A program made the translations under genes and the position numbers. DNA of 61,642 bases from Actinomycetes bacterium. Lineage in GTDB: Bacteria > Actinomycetota > Actinomycetes > Mycobacteriales > Pseudonocardiaceae. Below the pieces are notes generated by a model. It had not been told where the DNA came from. It made no database searches and saw nothing but the letters and a program-made list of their open reading frames with translations. Positions 19,764 to 29,354 of the stretch are shown here, piece by piece (position 1 is the stretch's first letter; each line of letters starts with the position of its first letter). The stretch covers positions 1 to 61,642 of the forward strand of contig JAJYTH010000008.1 in assembly GCA_021793175.1 (NCBI GenBank), in the 5' to 3' direction.

Positions 19764-21323
19764 ATGCCCAGGCTTAAAATGAGTCCGCAATGGATAGTCA
19801 CGATCGTGTCGGTGACAGCGGTGGCCGCCGCCGTGGCGATCCCGTTGAGCATTCCCGACCGGCCTGACGCGACGATCCTGGGCTTGTCCGACGAAACGGT
19901 CCTTCCGACAGCTCTACGTGATGTCGTCATCAGCTCCCAGCACGGGATCGACGGGCTGAAAGCCACATTGGACGATGAACCGTTGCCGTTGCGTCGTGAT
20001 GGCGACCGGCTACGGCCCGATGTCGGCGAACTGTCCGAAGGCTGGCACACACTCGTGGTCGTGCCGCCACCGGACCTGTTCGGCAACGCCGAGCCGGCCC
20101 GAGTCACCTTCAAGGTCGACGGCACCCCTCCCGAGCTGAGGGTGCAGCCGCCCGAACCGGTGAAGAACGGAGCGGACGGCGAGATCCGGGGAACGGCACG
20201 GGACGCCGTTGTCGTCACGGCGGGCGACAACGAGGTGCATCCGAACGAGGACGGTTCGTTCGTTCTCCCGGTGAAGGCCGGCGCGCGCACCGTCACCGTC
20301 ACCGCACGTGATGCGGCGGGCAACACGGTCATCGAGGAGGTTCCGGTGGTGCTGCGGCACCCCGGCATGAAGGCCGTGCACATGACGGCGAGCGCGTGGG
20401 CGAGCGCTGAATTACGGGAACCCGTGCTGGAACTGGTCCGAGAAGGCCGCATCGACACCGTGCAGCTCGACATCAAGGACGAGAGCGGCCAGATCGGATA
20501 CGCCTCGCAGGTCCCGCTGGCCCAGCGGATCGGCGCCAACACCGGACTCTACGACGCGAGAGAGGCCCTCGACACCCTGCATTCGGAAGGGGTGCACGTG
20601 GTGGGCAGGCTCGTCGCCTTCCGCGACCCCATTCTCGGCAAGGCGTCCTGGGAGGCAGGCGAGTACGACCGCGTCATCCAGGACACGGGAGGCAATGCCT
20701 GGGCGGGTTACGGCGAATACTCCTTCACCAACTTCGCCGATCCCGAAGTGCGCGCCTACAACATCGCGCTGGCCGAGGAGGCCGCCGAACTCGGGTTCGA
20801 CGACATCCTCTACGACTACATCCGCCGGCCCGACGGCGATGTGTCGCAGATGGTGTTCCCCGGCCTGACGGCGACTCCGGAGGAGTCGATCACGAGTTTC
20901 CTCGCCGAGTCGCGTGTGGCCCTGCACAAGCACGGCGCCTTCCAAGGTGCGTCGGTGTTCGGCATCGCCGCCAGCCGACCCGAACAGATCGCGCAGGACA
21001 TCCCCTCCATATCGGAGCATGTGGACTACGTGGCACCGATGGTGTACCCGTCGCACTGGGGCCCGGGCGAGTACGGTGTCGAAAGCCCGGAGAACCAGCC
21101 GTACGACATCACGGCACGCTCGCTCGCCGACTTCCAGGAACTGGCCAAGGAGAACGGCCACGCCAAGGTCATACCGTGGTTGCAGGCGTTCAGCATGGGC
21201 GTGTCCTACGGCCCCGAAGAGATCCGCGCACAGATCCAGGCCGCCGAGGACATCGGTATCGACTCGTTCCTGCTGTGGAACGCGGCGTCCCGGTACGACG
21301 CGCGCGCACTCCCCCCGACGTGA
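19764..21323 (+). CDS. Putative glycoside hydrolase (DUF4015/GH-like), membrane-anchored
   Basis: The 519-residue protein has an N-terminal membrane anchor (WIVTIVSVTAVAAAVAIPL) and two beta-sandwich-like segments (about residues 45-190). A TIM-barrel-like putative glycoside hydrolase domain follows, with DTVQLDIKDESGQIGY, FDDILYDYIRRPDGD and VAPMVYPSHW. These are hallmarks of the DUF4015 family. The acidic residues in those motifs are the probable catalytic set. The protein is expected outside the membrane and may process a surface polysaccharide. ATG 19764 follows GGAGGG at 8 bases. Confidence 0.85.
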   Translation: MPRLKMSPQWIVTIVSVTAVAAAVAIPLSIPDRPDATILGLSDETVLPTALRDVVISSQHGIDGLKATLDDEPLPLRRDGDRLRPDVGELSEGWHTLVVVPPPDLFGNAEPARVTFKVDGTPPELRVQPPEPVKNGADGEIRGTARDAVVVTAGDNEVHPNEDGSFVLPVKAGARTVTVTARDAAGNTVIEEVPVVLRHPGMKAVHMTASAWASAELREPVLELVREGRIDTVQLDIKDESGQIGYASQVPLAQRIGANTGLYDAREALDTLHSEGVHVVGRLVAFRDPILGKASWEAGEYDRVIQDTGGNAWAGYGEYSFTNFADPEVRAYNIALAEEAAELGFDDILYDYIRRPDGDVSQMVFPGLTATPEESITSFLAESRVALHKHGAFQGASVFGIAASRPEQIAQDIPSISEHVDYVAPMVYPSHWGPGEYGVESPENQPYDITARSLADFQELAKENGHAKVIPWLQAFSMGVSYGPEEIRAQIQAAEDIGIDSFLLWNAASRYDARALPPT

Positions 21324-21387
21324 CAGCCGACAAAGGACAGAGGAGCGTCCGGTGACGTCGTCGGCACACTCGGCCGGCCGACGTTCC

Positions 21388-21993
21388 TCAGGGCACTAAC
21401 CCGGCCACGAACATCCCCGCCATACCGAAGTTCATGACCACGCGGCAACAGAAACGGGATCGCACACCCGGCGGCGAAGCGATGCCCACCCGCCGGTTCC
21501 GCAAGGCACGCCAGGCGGCGTGTGCGCTGTCGGCAAGGAAGTACACCGTGCACAGCGCGGCCACGGCGGGCAGCGCGTATGTCTGCGTACTGTCCGGGTC
21601 GACCATCATCGGCCACACACTGTGCCCGCTATGATCGCCGTCACCGTGTGGCATCGCCGCCAGCATGTACATCATCGCGGCCGCGCTCACACCGTGGTGG
21701 AAGTCGCAGTGTCGGCACACGTTCCGCGATGCCGGCGCCCGCACCACGTTGACGGCGAACCAGCAGGTCGCGATGAGGAACAACGCCTGCCATCCCGCTA
21801 CCGGCACGGGAAAACCCACCGGTGACACCATCGCGGCCATCGCCACCGCCATGAGAAGACCCGCCAGGTCGGCCTCACGTACACCGGTGCCGAGACGCCA
21901 GTAGTCGAGTCTCACGAGCCTCGACATGCAGGGGTACGCAAGTAGAACGAACACGGCAGTCGCGCCCCAGGCAGCGGCCACCGGAATTCCCAT
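21388..21993 (-). CDS. DUF5134 membrane protein
   Basis: This 201-residue protein has about five hydrophobic segments and a histidine-rich region (CRHCDFHHGVSAAAMMYM, then AMPHGDGDHSGH) facing one side of the membrane. It matches the actinobacterial DUF5134 pattern. The clustered His, Cys and Met residues suggest metal binding, but the function is unknown. ATG 21993 follows GAGAGG. It is convergent with the glycoside hydrolase-like gene and divergent from the hydrolase gene. Confidence 0.75.
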   Translation of the reverse strand: MGIPVAAAWGATAVFVLLAYPCMSRLVRLDYWRLGTGVREADLAGLLMAVAMAAMVSPVGFPVPVAGWQALFLIATCWFAVNVVRAPASRNVCRHCDFHHGVSAAAMMYMLAAMPHGDGDHSGHSVWPMMVDPDSTQTYALPAVAALCTVYFLADSAHAAWRALRNRRVGIASPPGVRSRFCCRVVMNFGMAGMFVAGLVP

Positions 21994-22182
21994 CAGCCTC
22001 TCACTCGTAAGAAGGACACGAACCCGCTCGTGTCCGCCGATAACTCTTACCGTGTCACCCGTCCCGGGCACCCACTAGCGGTCAAGCAGGTGAAACATTC
22101 GCTCGTGTTCGGATACGCAGCGCACAGGCAGCTCCTCGGCCCGGAGCACCGGTGGTGAGAACGGGCTCGTTAATCTCGGGCC

Positions 22183-23424
22183 ATGCGCCTGTCTTTCCGG
22201 GCCCGCAGGGCCGTCCAACTCGCCCTGACGGCCAATGCGATCCGGCCCCTCCGCGGCACCCGAGTGGGCATCCCGTCGTTCGTCACCGGATGGTTGACCT
22301 CGGAGCTGGCGCCGCATCTGCTCGCCCTCACCGTCACCGACACGGCGGCACACGTGGCGAGGAGAGGAGTGCGCAACACCGACCGGACCGGACTCGCGCT
22401 GGCGGCGCTGTCGACGGTCGGACTCGGTTCCTTGATCGCATCGGCGCAGCGGGCGAAGGACGTCGTCGAACAGGCGCTCGCCGAGACCCTGGGACCCGAG
22501 TACGCGCGGTCGTTGCAGCCTCCCCTCACGGCTTCCGACCTCGCCACCCCGTGGGGTCAGTTGATGCTGCCTTTTCGTATGCGGCATCCCGATGTGCGCA
22601 TCGATCGTGACATCGCCTACGCGCAGGGCGGCAAGCGTTTTCTGCTCGACGTCTACCGCCCGTACGAGCCCGTGTCGGGCAGGCCGGTGCTGTTGCAGAT
22701 CCACGGCGGTGCCTGGATGACGGGCAACAAGGAGCAGCAGGGCGTGCCGTTGATGCTGCACATGGCGGCGCGGGGATGGGTGTGTGTCGCGATCAACTAC
22801 CCGCTCTCCCCCGCCGCGCGGTGGCCGCGACACATCGTGGCGGCCAAACAGGCTCTGGCCTGGGTACGCCGAAACATCGCCGACTACGGCGGTGACCCCA
22901 CGTTCATCGCGGCCACGGGCGGGTCGGCAGGCGGCCATCTGGCCGCACTACTGGCGCTCACAGCGAACGACTCGGCGTTCCAGCCGGACTTCGAAGACGT
23001 CGACACGAGCGTTCAGGCCTGTGTTCCGCACTACGGGGTGTATGACTTCGCGGCCACCACCGGAGCGAGGGCGAGCCAGGCCCGGTTGCGTCATCTCCTC
23101 GCGCGCTACGTCGTCGGCTCGGACCCCGACCTGTCGCTGGACGACTACGTGGCGGCCTCCCCCCTGGATCGCATCGGGGAGACGGAGCCACCGCCTTTCT
23201 TCGTGGTCCACGGTGAACACGACACCCTCGTGTCGGTGAGGGAAGCGCGAGAGTTCGTGCGCAGGCTGCGCACAGCGTCGACGAACCCGGTGGTCTACGC
23301 GGAGATCCCCGGGGCTCAACACGCCTTCGACATTTTCCCGTCGATCCGCAGTGCCCACGTCGTGCGCGGTGTGCAGCGTTTCCTCGACTGGGTGTACCTG
23401 AACAGGAAGGCCGCCACGCCTTAA
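22183..23424 (+). CDS. Alpha/beta hydrolase, HSL-type esterase/lipase
   Basis: This 413-residue protein has an N-terminal extension of about 140 residues and then an alpha/beta-hydrolase domain. IHGGAW is the oxyanion-hole motif, GGSAGGH the nucleophile elbow (Ser), HGEHDTLV supplies the catalytic Asp region and GAQHAFD the catalytic His. This is the hormone-sensitive-lipase (family IV) arrangement. The N-terminal part is hydrophobic in patches and could associate with membrane. The substrate is probably a carboxylic ester or lipid. A hairpin follows the stop. Confidence 0.88.
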   Translation: MRLSFRARRAVQLALTANAIRPLRGTRVGIPSFVTGWLTSELAPHLLALTVTDTAAHVARRGVRNTDRTGLALAALSTVGLGSLIASAQRAKDVVEQALAETLGPEYARSLQPPLTASDLATPWGQLMLPFRMRHPDVRIDRDIAYAQGGKRFLLDVYRPYEPVSGRPVLLQIHGGAWMTGNKEQQGVPLMLHMAARGWVCVAINYPLSPAARWPRHIVAAKQALAWVRRNIADYGGDPTFIAATGGSAGGHLAALLALTANDSAFQPDFEDVDTSVQACVPHYGVYDFAATTGARASQARLRHLLARYVVGSDPDLSLDDYVAASPLDRIGETEPPPFFVVHGEHDTLVSVREAREFVRRLRTASTNPVVYAEIPGAQHAFDIFPSIRSAHVVRGVQRFLDWVYLNRKAATP

Positions 23425-23425
23425 G

Positions 23426-23445
23426 GCCGGACGACGCTGTCCGGC
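23426..23445. terminator. Hairpin between convergent hydrolase and oxidoreductase genes
   Basis: GCCGGAC (23426-23432) and GTCCGGC (23439-23445) pair perfectly around a 6-base loop immediately after the hydrolase stop codon and before the stop of the convergent gene. Confidence 0.55.
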
Positions 23446-23454
23446 GGGGCGGCT

Positions 23455-24444
23455 TCAGGCCTTCAGTTTCGGCAGCACCTCGCGGCCGAAGACCTCCAGC
23501 CACTCCTTCTGGTTACGGCCGACGTTGTGCACGTAGATGCGGGTGAATCCGGCGTCGATGTAACGCTGCAGAGAAGCACGGTGCTCGTCCGGGTCGGACG
23601 ACACCACCATGCGCCCTTCGAAGTCCTCCCGCCGCACGAGCTTCGCCATCTGTTCGAAGTCGAACGGTGAACGGATGTCGGCCTTGGGGAACTTCATGCC
23701 GCCGTTGGGCCACTGCTCCAGCGCGTTGCGCCAGGCCTCTTCGTCGGTGGGCGCCCACGACAGATGCACCTGCAGCAACTTCGGCATGGCATCGGGGTCC
23801 TTCCCCGCCTTGCGCGCGCCCTGGGAGAATTTGTCGAGGATTCCCGCCAGCTTCTCCAGTGACGCGCCCGGCGTGATGAGCCCGTCGGCCAGTTCCCCGG
23901 TCTTACGGGAGGTGTACGGACCGGAGGCGGCGATGTAGATCGGTGGGGGCACCTCCGGCATCGTCCACAGCCGTGTGGTGTGGAGCTTGAAGAACTCGCC
24001 GCGGTGCTTGACGTCCTTACCGGTGAACAGTTTCCGGATGATCTCCAAAGCCTCGAACAGGCGGCGCACCCGTTCGGGAGCCTCCGGCCAGTAACCACCG
24101 ATCACGTGTTCGTTGAGGGCCTCACCCGAGCCGAGTCCCAGCCAGGTACGCCCCGGATACGTCGCCTCCAAAGTGGCCGCCGCCTGGGCCACCAGCGCCG
24201 GGTGCTGCCGGAACGACGGGCATGTCACACCCGGCCCGAGGTCTCCGGTGGTGTGCTCCGCCAACGACGCGAGCACGCTCCACACGAACGGCGCCTGCCC
24301 TTGGGCGGGAACCCATGGCTGGAAATGGTCGGCGGCCATCTGTCCCGAGAATCCGTGCTGCTCAGCCAGTTCGGCTATCTCGATGGACTCTCTCGGCGAG
24401 AACTGTTCCAGCGCCGCCGCGATACCGATCTGCACGTCACCCAC
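23455..24444 (-). CDS. F420-dependent oxidoreductase, G6PDH (FGD)-like
   Basis: This 329-residue luciferase-like TIM-barrel protein resembles the F420-dependent glucose-6-phosphate dehydrogenase family: QHGFSGQMAADHFQPWVP, ATLEATYPGRTWLGLGSGEALNEHV and YIAASGPYTSRKTGELADG. It would transfer hydride between an alcohol or sugar substrate and cofactor F420. The exact substrate is uncertain. GTG 24444 follows AGGA at 8 bases; the open frame extends further upstream only over the next gene. It is 56 bases downstream of a second F420 enzyme gene. Confidence 0.85.
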   Translation of the reverse strand: MGDVQIGIAAALEQFSPRESIEIAELAEQHGFSGQMAADHFQPWVPAQGQAPFVWSVLASLAEHTTGDLGPGVTCPSFRQHPALVAQAAATLEATYPGRTWLGLGSGEALNEHVIGGYWPEAPERVRRLFEALEIIRKLFTGKDVKHRGEFFKLHTTRLWTMPEVPPPIYIAASGPYTSRKTGELADGLITPGASLEKLAGILDKFSQGARKAGKDPDAMPKLLQVHLSWAPTDEEAWRNALEQWPNGGMKFPKADIRSPFDFEQMAKLVRREDFEGRMVVSSDPDEHRASLQRYIDAGFTRIYVHNVGRNQKEWLEVFGREVLPKLKA

Positions 24445-24500
24445 GTGTTCAGTCCTATCCTGTCGTACCCCTGTGCTGTCCCGGCTTCTTCGCCGTGAAC

Positions 24501-25334
24501 CTACCCCGCATACCGCTGAGCCAACACGGCCAGTTCGTCGAGCACCGCGAGACTGTCGGACTCGGACAGCGTGGGCAGGTCGAACGCCACCCGTTCCACA
24601 CCGGCCTCGGCCCACCCTTCGATCCGGGCCTCGTCCCGGGCCGCCCCGAAGACCGTCACGGGTATGTCGGGCTTGCCCTGCTCGGCCAGTGTCCGCAGCG
24701 CTTCCCGAATCGTCTCCGGTTCGGTGTGCCCTCGCGGCAGCCAGGCGTCGCCGTGTGCGGCCAGTCGGGCCAACGTGGCCGGGCTCTCCCCGCCGATGTA
24801 GATCGGCGGATGCGGCGTGCTCACCGGCTTGGGCCAGGCGTAGATCGGGTCGAAGTCCACGTACGTCCCGTGGAACTCGGCTTTCTCCTGGGTCCACATG
24901 GCCTTGATCGCCTGGAGCTGCTCGTCGAGCAGCGCGCCTCGGGTACGCGGGTCGGTGCCGTGGTTGCGCATCTCCTCCCGATTCCAACCCACGCCCACAC
25001 CGAAGAGGAACCGTCCGTTCGACACCAGGTCGAGACTCGCCGCTTCGTTGGCCGTGTGGATGACGTCGCGCTGGATCACCAACGCCACCCCGGTGCCCAA
25101 CAGCAGCGTGTCGGTGACGGCGGCCGCCGCGCTCAACGCCACGAAGGGATCGAACGTGCGGTAGTACTTCCGTGCGAGCTCGCCGCCTCCCGGGGTCGGG
25201 GTCTGTCGACTCACCGGGATGTGCGAGTGCTCGGCCAAGAACAATGCGTCGAAACCACGCTCTTCCAAGGCGCGGGCGAGCGTGGTCGGCCGGATCCCCT
25301 CGTCGGTGACGAAAGTCGAAATTCCGAACTTCAT
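24501..25334 (-). CDS. LLM-class F420-dependent oxidoreductase
   Basis: This 277-residue luciferase-like monooxygenase-fold enzyme shows FDALFLAEHSHIP, the SNGRFLFGVGVGWNREEM signature and PPIYIGGESPATLARLA. It resembles the probable F420-dependent subfamily (TIGR03619 type). The substrate cannot be read from sequence. It is probably co-transcribed with the FGD-like gene downstream. ATG 25334 is only weakly supported by a ribosome-binding site but gives the family N-terminus. Confidence 0.85.
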   Translation of the reverse strand: MKFGISTFVTDEGIRPTTLARALEERGFDALFLAEHSHIPVSRQTPTPGGGELARKYYRTFDPFVALSAAAAVTDTLLLGTGVALVIQRDVIHTANEAASLDLVSNGRFLFGVGVGWNREEMRNHGTDPRTRGALLDEQLQAIKAMWTQEKAEFHGTYVDFDPIYAWPKPVSTPHPPIYIGGESPATLARLAAHGDAWLPRGHTEPETIREALRTLAEQGKPDIPVTVFGAARDEARIEGWAEAGVERVAFDLPTLSESDSLAVLDELAVLAQRYAG

Positions 25335-25378
25335 GTCACCGGCCAACCACGCTCGGCTTTGGTTTGTTCCCTGTGGTC

Positions 25379-28300
25379 CTACACGTTCCGGCGATACTGC
25401 CCGCCGACCTCGAAGAACGCGTGCGTGATCTGCCCGAGGGAGCAGACTCGTGCAGCGTCCATGAGGACCTCGAAGACGTTCTCACCGCTCGCCGCGGCCT
25501 CACGCAGGCGAGTCAGCGCCCGCTGGGCCTCCTCGTGGTTCCGCTCGTGGAAGTCGGCCAGCCGCTGCAGCTGCGACTGCTTCTCCTTCTCGGTGGCCCT
25601 GGCGAGCTCCACCACCACCTCGTCTTCCTCGGAGTCGGGGTTGCGGAACATGTTGACCCCGACGATCGGCAACGATCCGTCGTGCTTGAGCCGCTCGTAG
25701 AGCATCGACTCGTCCTGAATCTTGCCGCGCTGGTAGCCGGTCTCCATCGCCCCGAGCACACCGCCACGTTCGGTGATGCGTTCGAACTCGGTGAGCACGG
25801 CTTCCTCGACCAGGTCGGTCAGTTCATCGATGATGAACGAGCCCTGCAGTGGGTTCTCGTTCTTCGACAGGCCCCACTCCTTGTTGATGATCATCTGGAT
25901 GGCCAGCGCACGACGCACCGAGTTCTCGGTCGGTGTGGTGATGGCCTCATCGTAGGCGTTGGTGTGCAACGAGTTCGCGTTGTCGTACAGCGCGCACAAC
26001 GCCTGCAGCGTGGTGCGGATGTCATTGAAGCTCATCTCCTGCGCGTGCAGCGAACGGCCGGAGGTCTGGACGTGGTACTTGAGCTTCTGCGAGCGCTCGT
26101 TCGCGCCGTAGCGCTCGCGCATGGCGATGGCCCAGATACGGCGGGCCACCCGACCAAGCACCGAGTACTCCGCGTCCATGCCGTTGGAGAAGAAGAACGA
26201 CAGGTTCGGCGCGAAGTCGTCGATGTGCATGCCCCGGGCCAGGTACGACTCGACGTAGGTGAAGCCGTTGGCGAGCGTGAACGCGAGCTGCGTGATGGGG
26301 TTGGCTCCGGCCTCGGCGATGTGGTAGCCCGAGATCGACACCGAGTAGAAGTTGCGGACCCCGTTGGCGATGAACCATTCCTGGATGTCCGACATCATCC
26401 GCAGCGAGAACTCGGTGGAGAAGATGCAGGTGTTCTGGCCCTGATCCTCCTTGAGGATGTCGGCCTGCACCGTGCCGCGCACCTGGCGCAGTGTCCACGC
26501 CCGGATCTCGGCGGCCTCCTCCTCGGTGGGCTCGCGACCGTGCTCGGCGCGAAACGCGTCCATCCGCTGGTCGATGGCCGTGTTCAGGAAGAACGCCAGG
26601 ATGGTCGGCGCGGGACCGTTGATGGTCATCGACACCGACGTGGTGGGCGCGGTGAGGTCGAAACCGTCGTAGAGCGCCTTCATGTCGTCCAGCGTCGCGA
26701 TGGACACACCCGACGTACCGACCTTGCCGTAGATGTCCGGGCGCGTGTCCGGGTCCCACCCGTACAGCGTGACCGAGTCGAAAGCCGTAGACAGTCGCTT
26801 GGCCTCCGACTCGGAGGACAGGTACTTGAACCGGCGGTTGGTGCGGAAGGCGTCGCCCTCGCCGGCGAACATCCGCGCCGGGTCCTCCCCGTCGCGTTTG
26901 AACGGGAACACACCCGCCGTGAAGGGGAAGTAACCGGGGAGATGCTCCCGACGCAGGAACGACAGCAACTCGCCCTTGTCGGTGTACCGCGGCAACGCCA
27001 CCCTCGGGATACGGCTGCCCGACAGCGTCTCCCGCCACAATCCGGTGCGGATCTCCCGATCACGCACCGTGAAGACGAGCTCGTCGCCCCGGTACGACTC
27101 GGCCAGTTCCTCCCAGCTCTCCAGCAGCGACCTGGTGTCGTCGGCCACGGCCGCGTCCGCCTGTTCGATCAGCCGGTCGAGGTCATCGGTGGCCGCGCCC
27201 TCGGCGACCAGCGCTTCCCGCGCGGCGGTCAGCTGTTCCCGCCTGCGCACCGCTTCCACCTGCTGTCGGGTGCGCTCGTGGTAGTTGCGCACCATCTCGG
27301 CGATCTCGGCGAGGTAGCGCGTGCGGTTGCCGGGGATGACGACACTGGTGTCGCTGGAGACCTTGCCGGACACCTGCGGCAGCACACCGGCCGAGACGGA
27401 CAGCCCGAGCTCGGCGAGCTCGTCGCGCAGATGCTGGTAGAGAGCAGTGACACCGTCGTCGTTGAACTTCGCCGCACTGGTGCCGAAAACCGGCATGTCC
27501 TCGGGCGAGGCCCCGAATTCCTCCCGGTTGCGGATCAGCTGCCGCGCCACGTCACGGCGGGCGTCCTCGGCCCCGCGCCGTTCGAACTTGTTGATGGCCA
27601 CGACGTCGGCGAAGTCGAGCATGTCGATCTTCTCCAGCTGCGACGCCGCACCGAACTCCGGCGTCATGACGTACAGCGTGTGATCGACGTACTCCACGAT
27701 GCCGGCGTCACCCTGGCCGATCCCCGGTGTCTCCACGATCACCAGGTCGTATCCGGCGGCCTTGCACGCCAGGACCGCATCGGCGAGACCGGTGGGGATC
27801 TCCGACCCCGCTCCGCGCGTGGCCAGCGAACGGAAGAACACCCGATCACTGTCGAGGCTGTTCATGCGGATGCGGTCACCGAGCAACGCGCCACCGCCAC
27901 GACGCCGGGTCGGGTCGACGGCGAGCACGGCGATCCGCAACTTGTCCTCTTGGTCGAGTCGGAACCGCCGGAGCAACTCGTCGGTCAACGACGACTTACC
28001 CGACCCACCCGTACCGGTGATGCCGAGGACCGGGACCGTGCGCGCGGACGCGGCCTCGGCGATGGTCGTGCGCCAGGACTCGGGAAGGGTGTCCTGCTGA
28101 AGCTGTGTGATGGCTCGGGCCAGCGTCGGCATGTCCCCGCCGAGGAGTGCGTCGACGGAGCCGGCCTCCCGTTCGGCGAGGTCGACGTCGCACTCCCGGA
28201 TCATCAGGTTGATCATGCCCGGCAGACCCAGCTTGAGGCCGTCATCGGGCGAGAAGATGCGTGCGACTCCGCGGGAGTGCAACAACTCGATCTCGTCCTG

Positions 28301-28615
28301 GACGATGACTCCGCCGCCACCGCCGTACACACGCACGTGGCCCGCGCCGCGCTCGCGCAGCAGGTCCACGAGGTAGGTGAAGTACTCGACATGCCCACCC
28401 TGGTAGGCGCTGATGGCGACGCCCTGGACATCTTCCGAGATGGCGGCCGTCACGACCTCGTCGACCGACCGGTTGTGCCCTAAGTGCACCACCTCGGCGC
28501 CCTGCGACTGCAGGATGCGCCGCATGATGTTGATCGAGGCGTCGTGGCCGTCGAACAGGCTCGCGGCGGTCACGAACCGGACCGGGTTCGCGGGTCGATG
28601 AAGTTCGGAGGTCAT
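25379..28615 (-). CDS. icmF: Fused isobutyryl-CoA mutase IcmF
   Basis: IcmF interconverts isobutyryl-CoA and n-butyryl-CoA with adenosylcobalamin. The 1078-residue chain has the B12-binding domain with FDGHDAS (base-off His24), a MeaI-type G-protein chaperone with Walker A GTGGSGKSS (about 201-209), and the mutase barrel with SISGYHIAEAG (His765). Substrate-determining positions read as Phe583 (RMFAGEG) and Gln727 (DQGQNTC), the isobutyryl-CoA pattern rather than the Tyr/Arg of methylmalonyl-CoA mutase. GGAGGT lies unusually close to ATG 28615. An inverted repeat sits just upstream. Confidence 0.93.
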   Translation of the reverse strand: MTSELHRPANPVRFVTAASLFDGHDASINIMRRILQSQGAEVVHLGHNRSVDEVVTAAISEDVQGVAISAYQGGHVEYFTYLVDLLRERGAGHVRVYGGGGGVIVQDEIELLHSRGVARIFSPDDGLKLGLPGMINLMIRECDVDLAEREAGSVDALLGGDMPTLARAITQLQQDTLPESWRTTIAEAASARTVPVLGITGTGGSGKSSLTDELLRRFRLDQEDKLRIAVLAVDPTRRRGGGALLGDRIRMNSLDSDRVFFRSLATRGAGSEIPTGLADAVLACKAAGYDLVIVETPGIGQGDAGIVEYVDHTLYVMTPEFGAASQLEKIDMLDFADVVAINKFERRGAEDARRDVARQLIRNREEFGASPEDMPVFGTSAAKFNDDGVTALYQHLRDELAELGLSVSAGVLPQVSGKVSSDTSVVIPGNRTRYLAEIAEMVRNYHERTRQQVEAVRRREQLTAAREALVAEGAATDDLDRLIEQADAAVADDTRSLLESWEELAESYRGDELVFTVRDREIRTGLWRETLSGSRIPRVALPRYTDKGELLSFLRREHLPGYFPFTAGVFPFKRDGEDPARMFAGEGDAFRTNRRFKYLSSESEAKRLSTAFDSVTLYGWDPDTRPDIYGKVGTSGVSIATLDDMKALYDGFDLTAPTTSVSMTINGPAPTILAFFLNTAIDQRMDAFRAEHGREPTEEEAAEIRAWTLRQVRGTVQADILKEDQGQNTCIFSTEFSLRMMSDIQEWFIANGVRNFYSVSISGYHIAEAGANPITQLAFTLANGFTYVESYLARGMHIDDFAPNLSFFFSNGMDAEYSVLGRVARRIWAIAMRERYGANERSQKLKYHVQTSGRSLHAQEMSFNDIRTTLQALCALYDNANSLHTNAYDEAITTPTENSVRRALAIQMIINKEWGLSKNENPLQGSFIIDELTDLVEEAVLTEFERITERGGVLGAMETGYQRGKIQDESMLYERLKHDGSLPIVGVNMFRNPDSEEDEVVVELARATEKEKQSQLQRLADFHERNHEEAQRALTRLREAAASGENVFEVLMDAARVCSLGQITHAFFEVGGQYRRNV

Positions 28616-28627
28616 ACCTCCAAAATA

Positions 28628-28656
28628 CTTGGACTTCCTACTTTCTGAAAGCCAAG
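28628..28656 (-). promoter_or_regulatory. Candidate operator before icmF
   Basis: CTTGGACTTC (28628-28637) and GAAAGCCAAG (28647-28656) form an imperfect inverted repeat, 8 of 10 pairs, with a 9-base spacer. It lies 13-41 bases upstream of the icmF start in an unusually AT-rich stretch. The position fits repressor binding over the promoter. Confidence 0.4.
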
Positions 28657-28739
28657 CAACACCGTGATGCGGACCTCATTCGGACCGCATCGGTACAGAA
28701 GGGGAAGCGCTCCGTGACAGCGCCGGAATCAGCCGGGAA

Positions 28740-29354
28740 TCAGGAAGCGGAGTTCGCCGCCCGCAACGCGATCCACTGCCGCATGGCGTACTCCACCAAC
28801 GTGATAAGCGTCTGCTTAGTGGACTCTCGGTCCCGCGCGTCACACCGTACGATCGGGATACTCGCGTCGATGGACAACGCCTCCCGGACGTCGTTGAGGT
28901 CGTGGTGCAGCACGCCGTCGAACGTGTTGACCCCCACAATGTAGGGCAGACCGCGGTCTTCGAAGAAGTCCACCGGCGCGAACGAGTCGGCCAGCCGCCG
29001 CGTATCCGCGAGCACCACGGCACCGATCGCACCGCGGACGAGATCGTCCCACATGAACCAGAAACGCTGCTGACCGGGTGTTCCGAACAGGTACAGGATC
29101 AGATCCTCGTCCAAGGACACCCTGCCAAAGTCCATGGCGACCGTCGTGGTCGCCTTGTTCGGCGTCGCCTCCAGATCGTCGATGCCGGTGCTCGCACTGG
29201 TCATCATCGCCTCGGTGGTCAGCGGGACGATCTCGGACACCGACCCGACGAACGTCGTCTTGCCGGCGCCGAACCCGCCTGCCACGACGATCTTGGCGGA
29301 CGTCATCGTCTTCGGCGCGGCTTCGCGCGGTGCCTTAAAGCCGGCGGAGTCCAC
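28740..29354 (-). CDS. cvnD: Conservon GTP-binding protein (CvnD-like)
   Basis: This 204-residue small Ras-like GTPase has the P-loop VAGGFGAGKTTFVG, a switch region and FGTPGQQRFWFMWDDL, where the G3 motif reads GTPGQQ. It is the last member of the conservon (histidine kinase, roadblock, DUF742, GTPase) that acts at the membrane like a bacterial G-protein-coupled module. GTG 29354 lies inside the end of the DUF742 gene, an overlap of 20 bases that indicates translational coupling. Confidence 0.9.
   Translation of the reverse strand: MDSAGFKAPREAAPKTMTSAKIVVAGGFGAGKTTFVGSVSEIVPLTTEAMMTSASTGIDDLEATPNKATTTVAMDFGRVSLDEDLILYLFGTPGQQRFWFMWDDLVRGAIGAVVLADTRRLADSFAPVDFFEDRGLPYIVGVNTFDGVLHHDLNDVREALSIDASIPIVRCDARDRESTKQTLITLVEYAMRQWIALRAANSAS

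Noticed and set aside
23455-24987. Extended 510-residue frame of the FGD-like gene
   Set aside because: The upstream 180 residues overlap the next F420 gene in another frame and are Arg/Gly-rich low complexity; GTG 24444 has a ribosome-binding site.
25364-28483. 1039-residue open frame on the plus strand opposite icmF
   Set aside because: It mirrors the icmF codons in high-GC DNA; its translation is low-complexity Val/Leu/His/Arg with no family motif, whereas icmF has all catalytic motifs.
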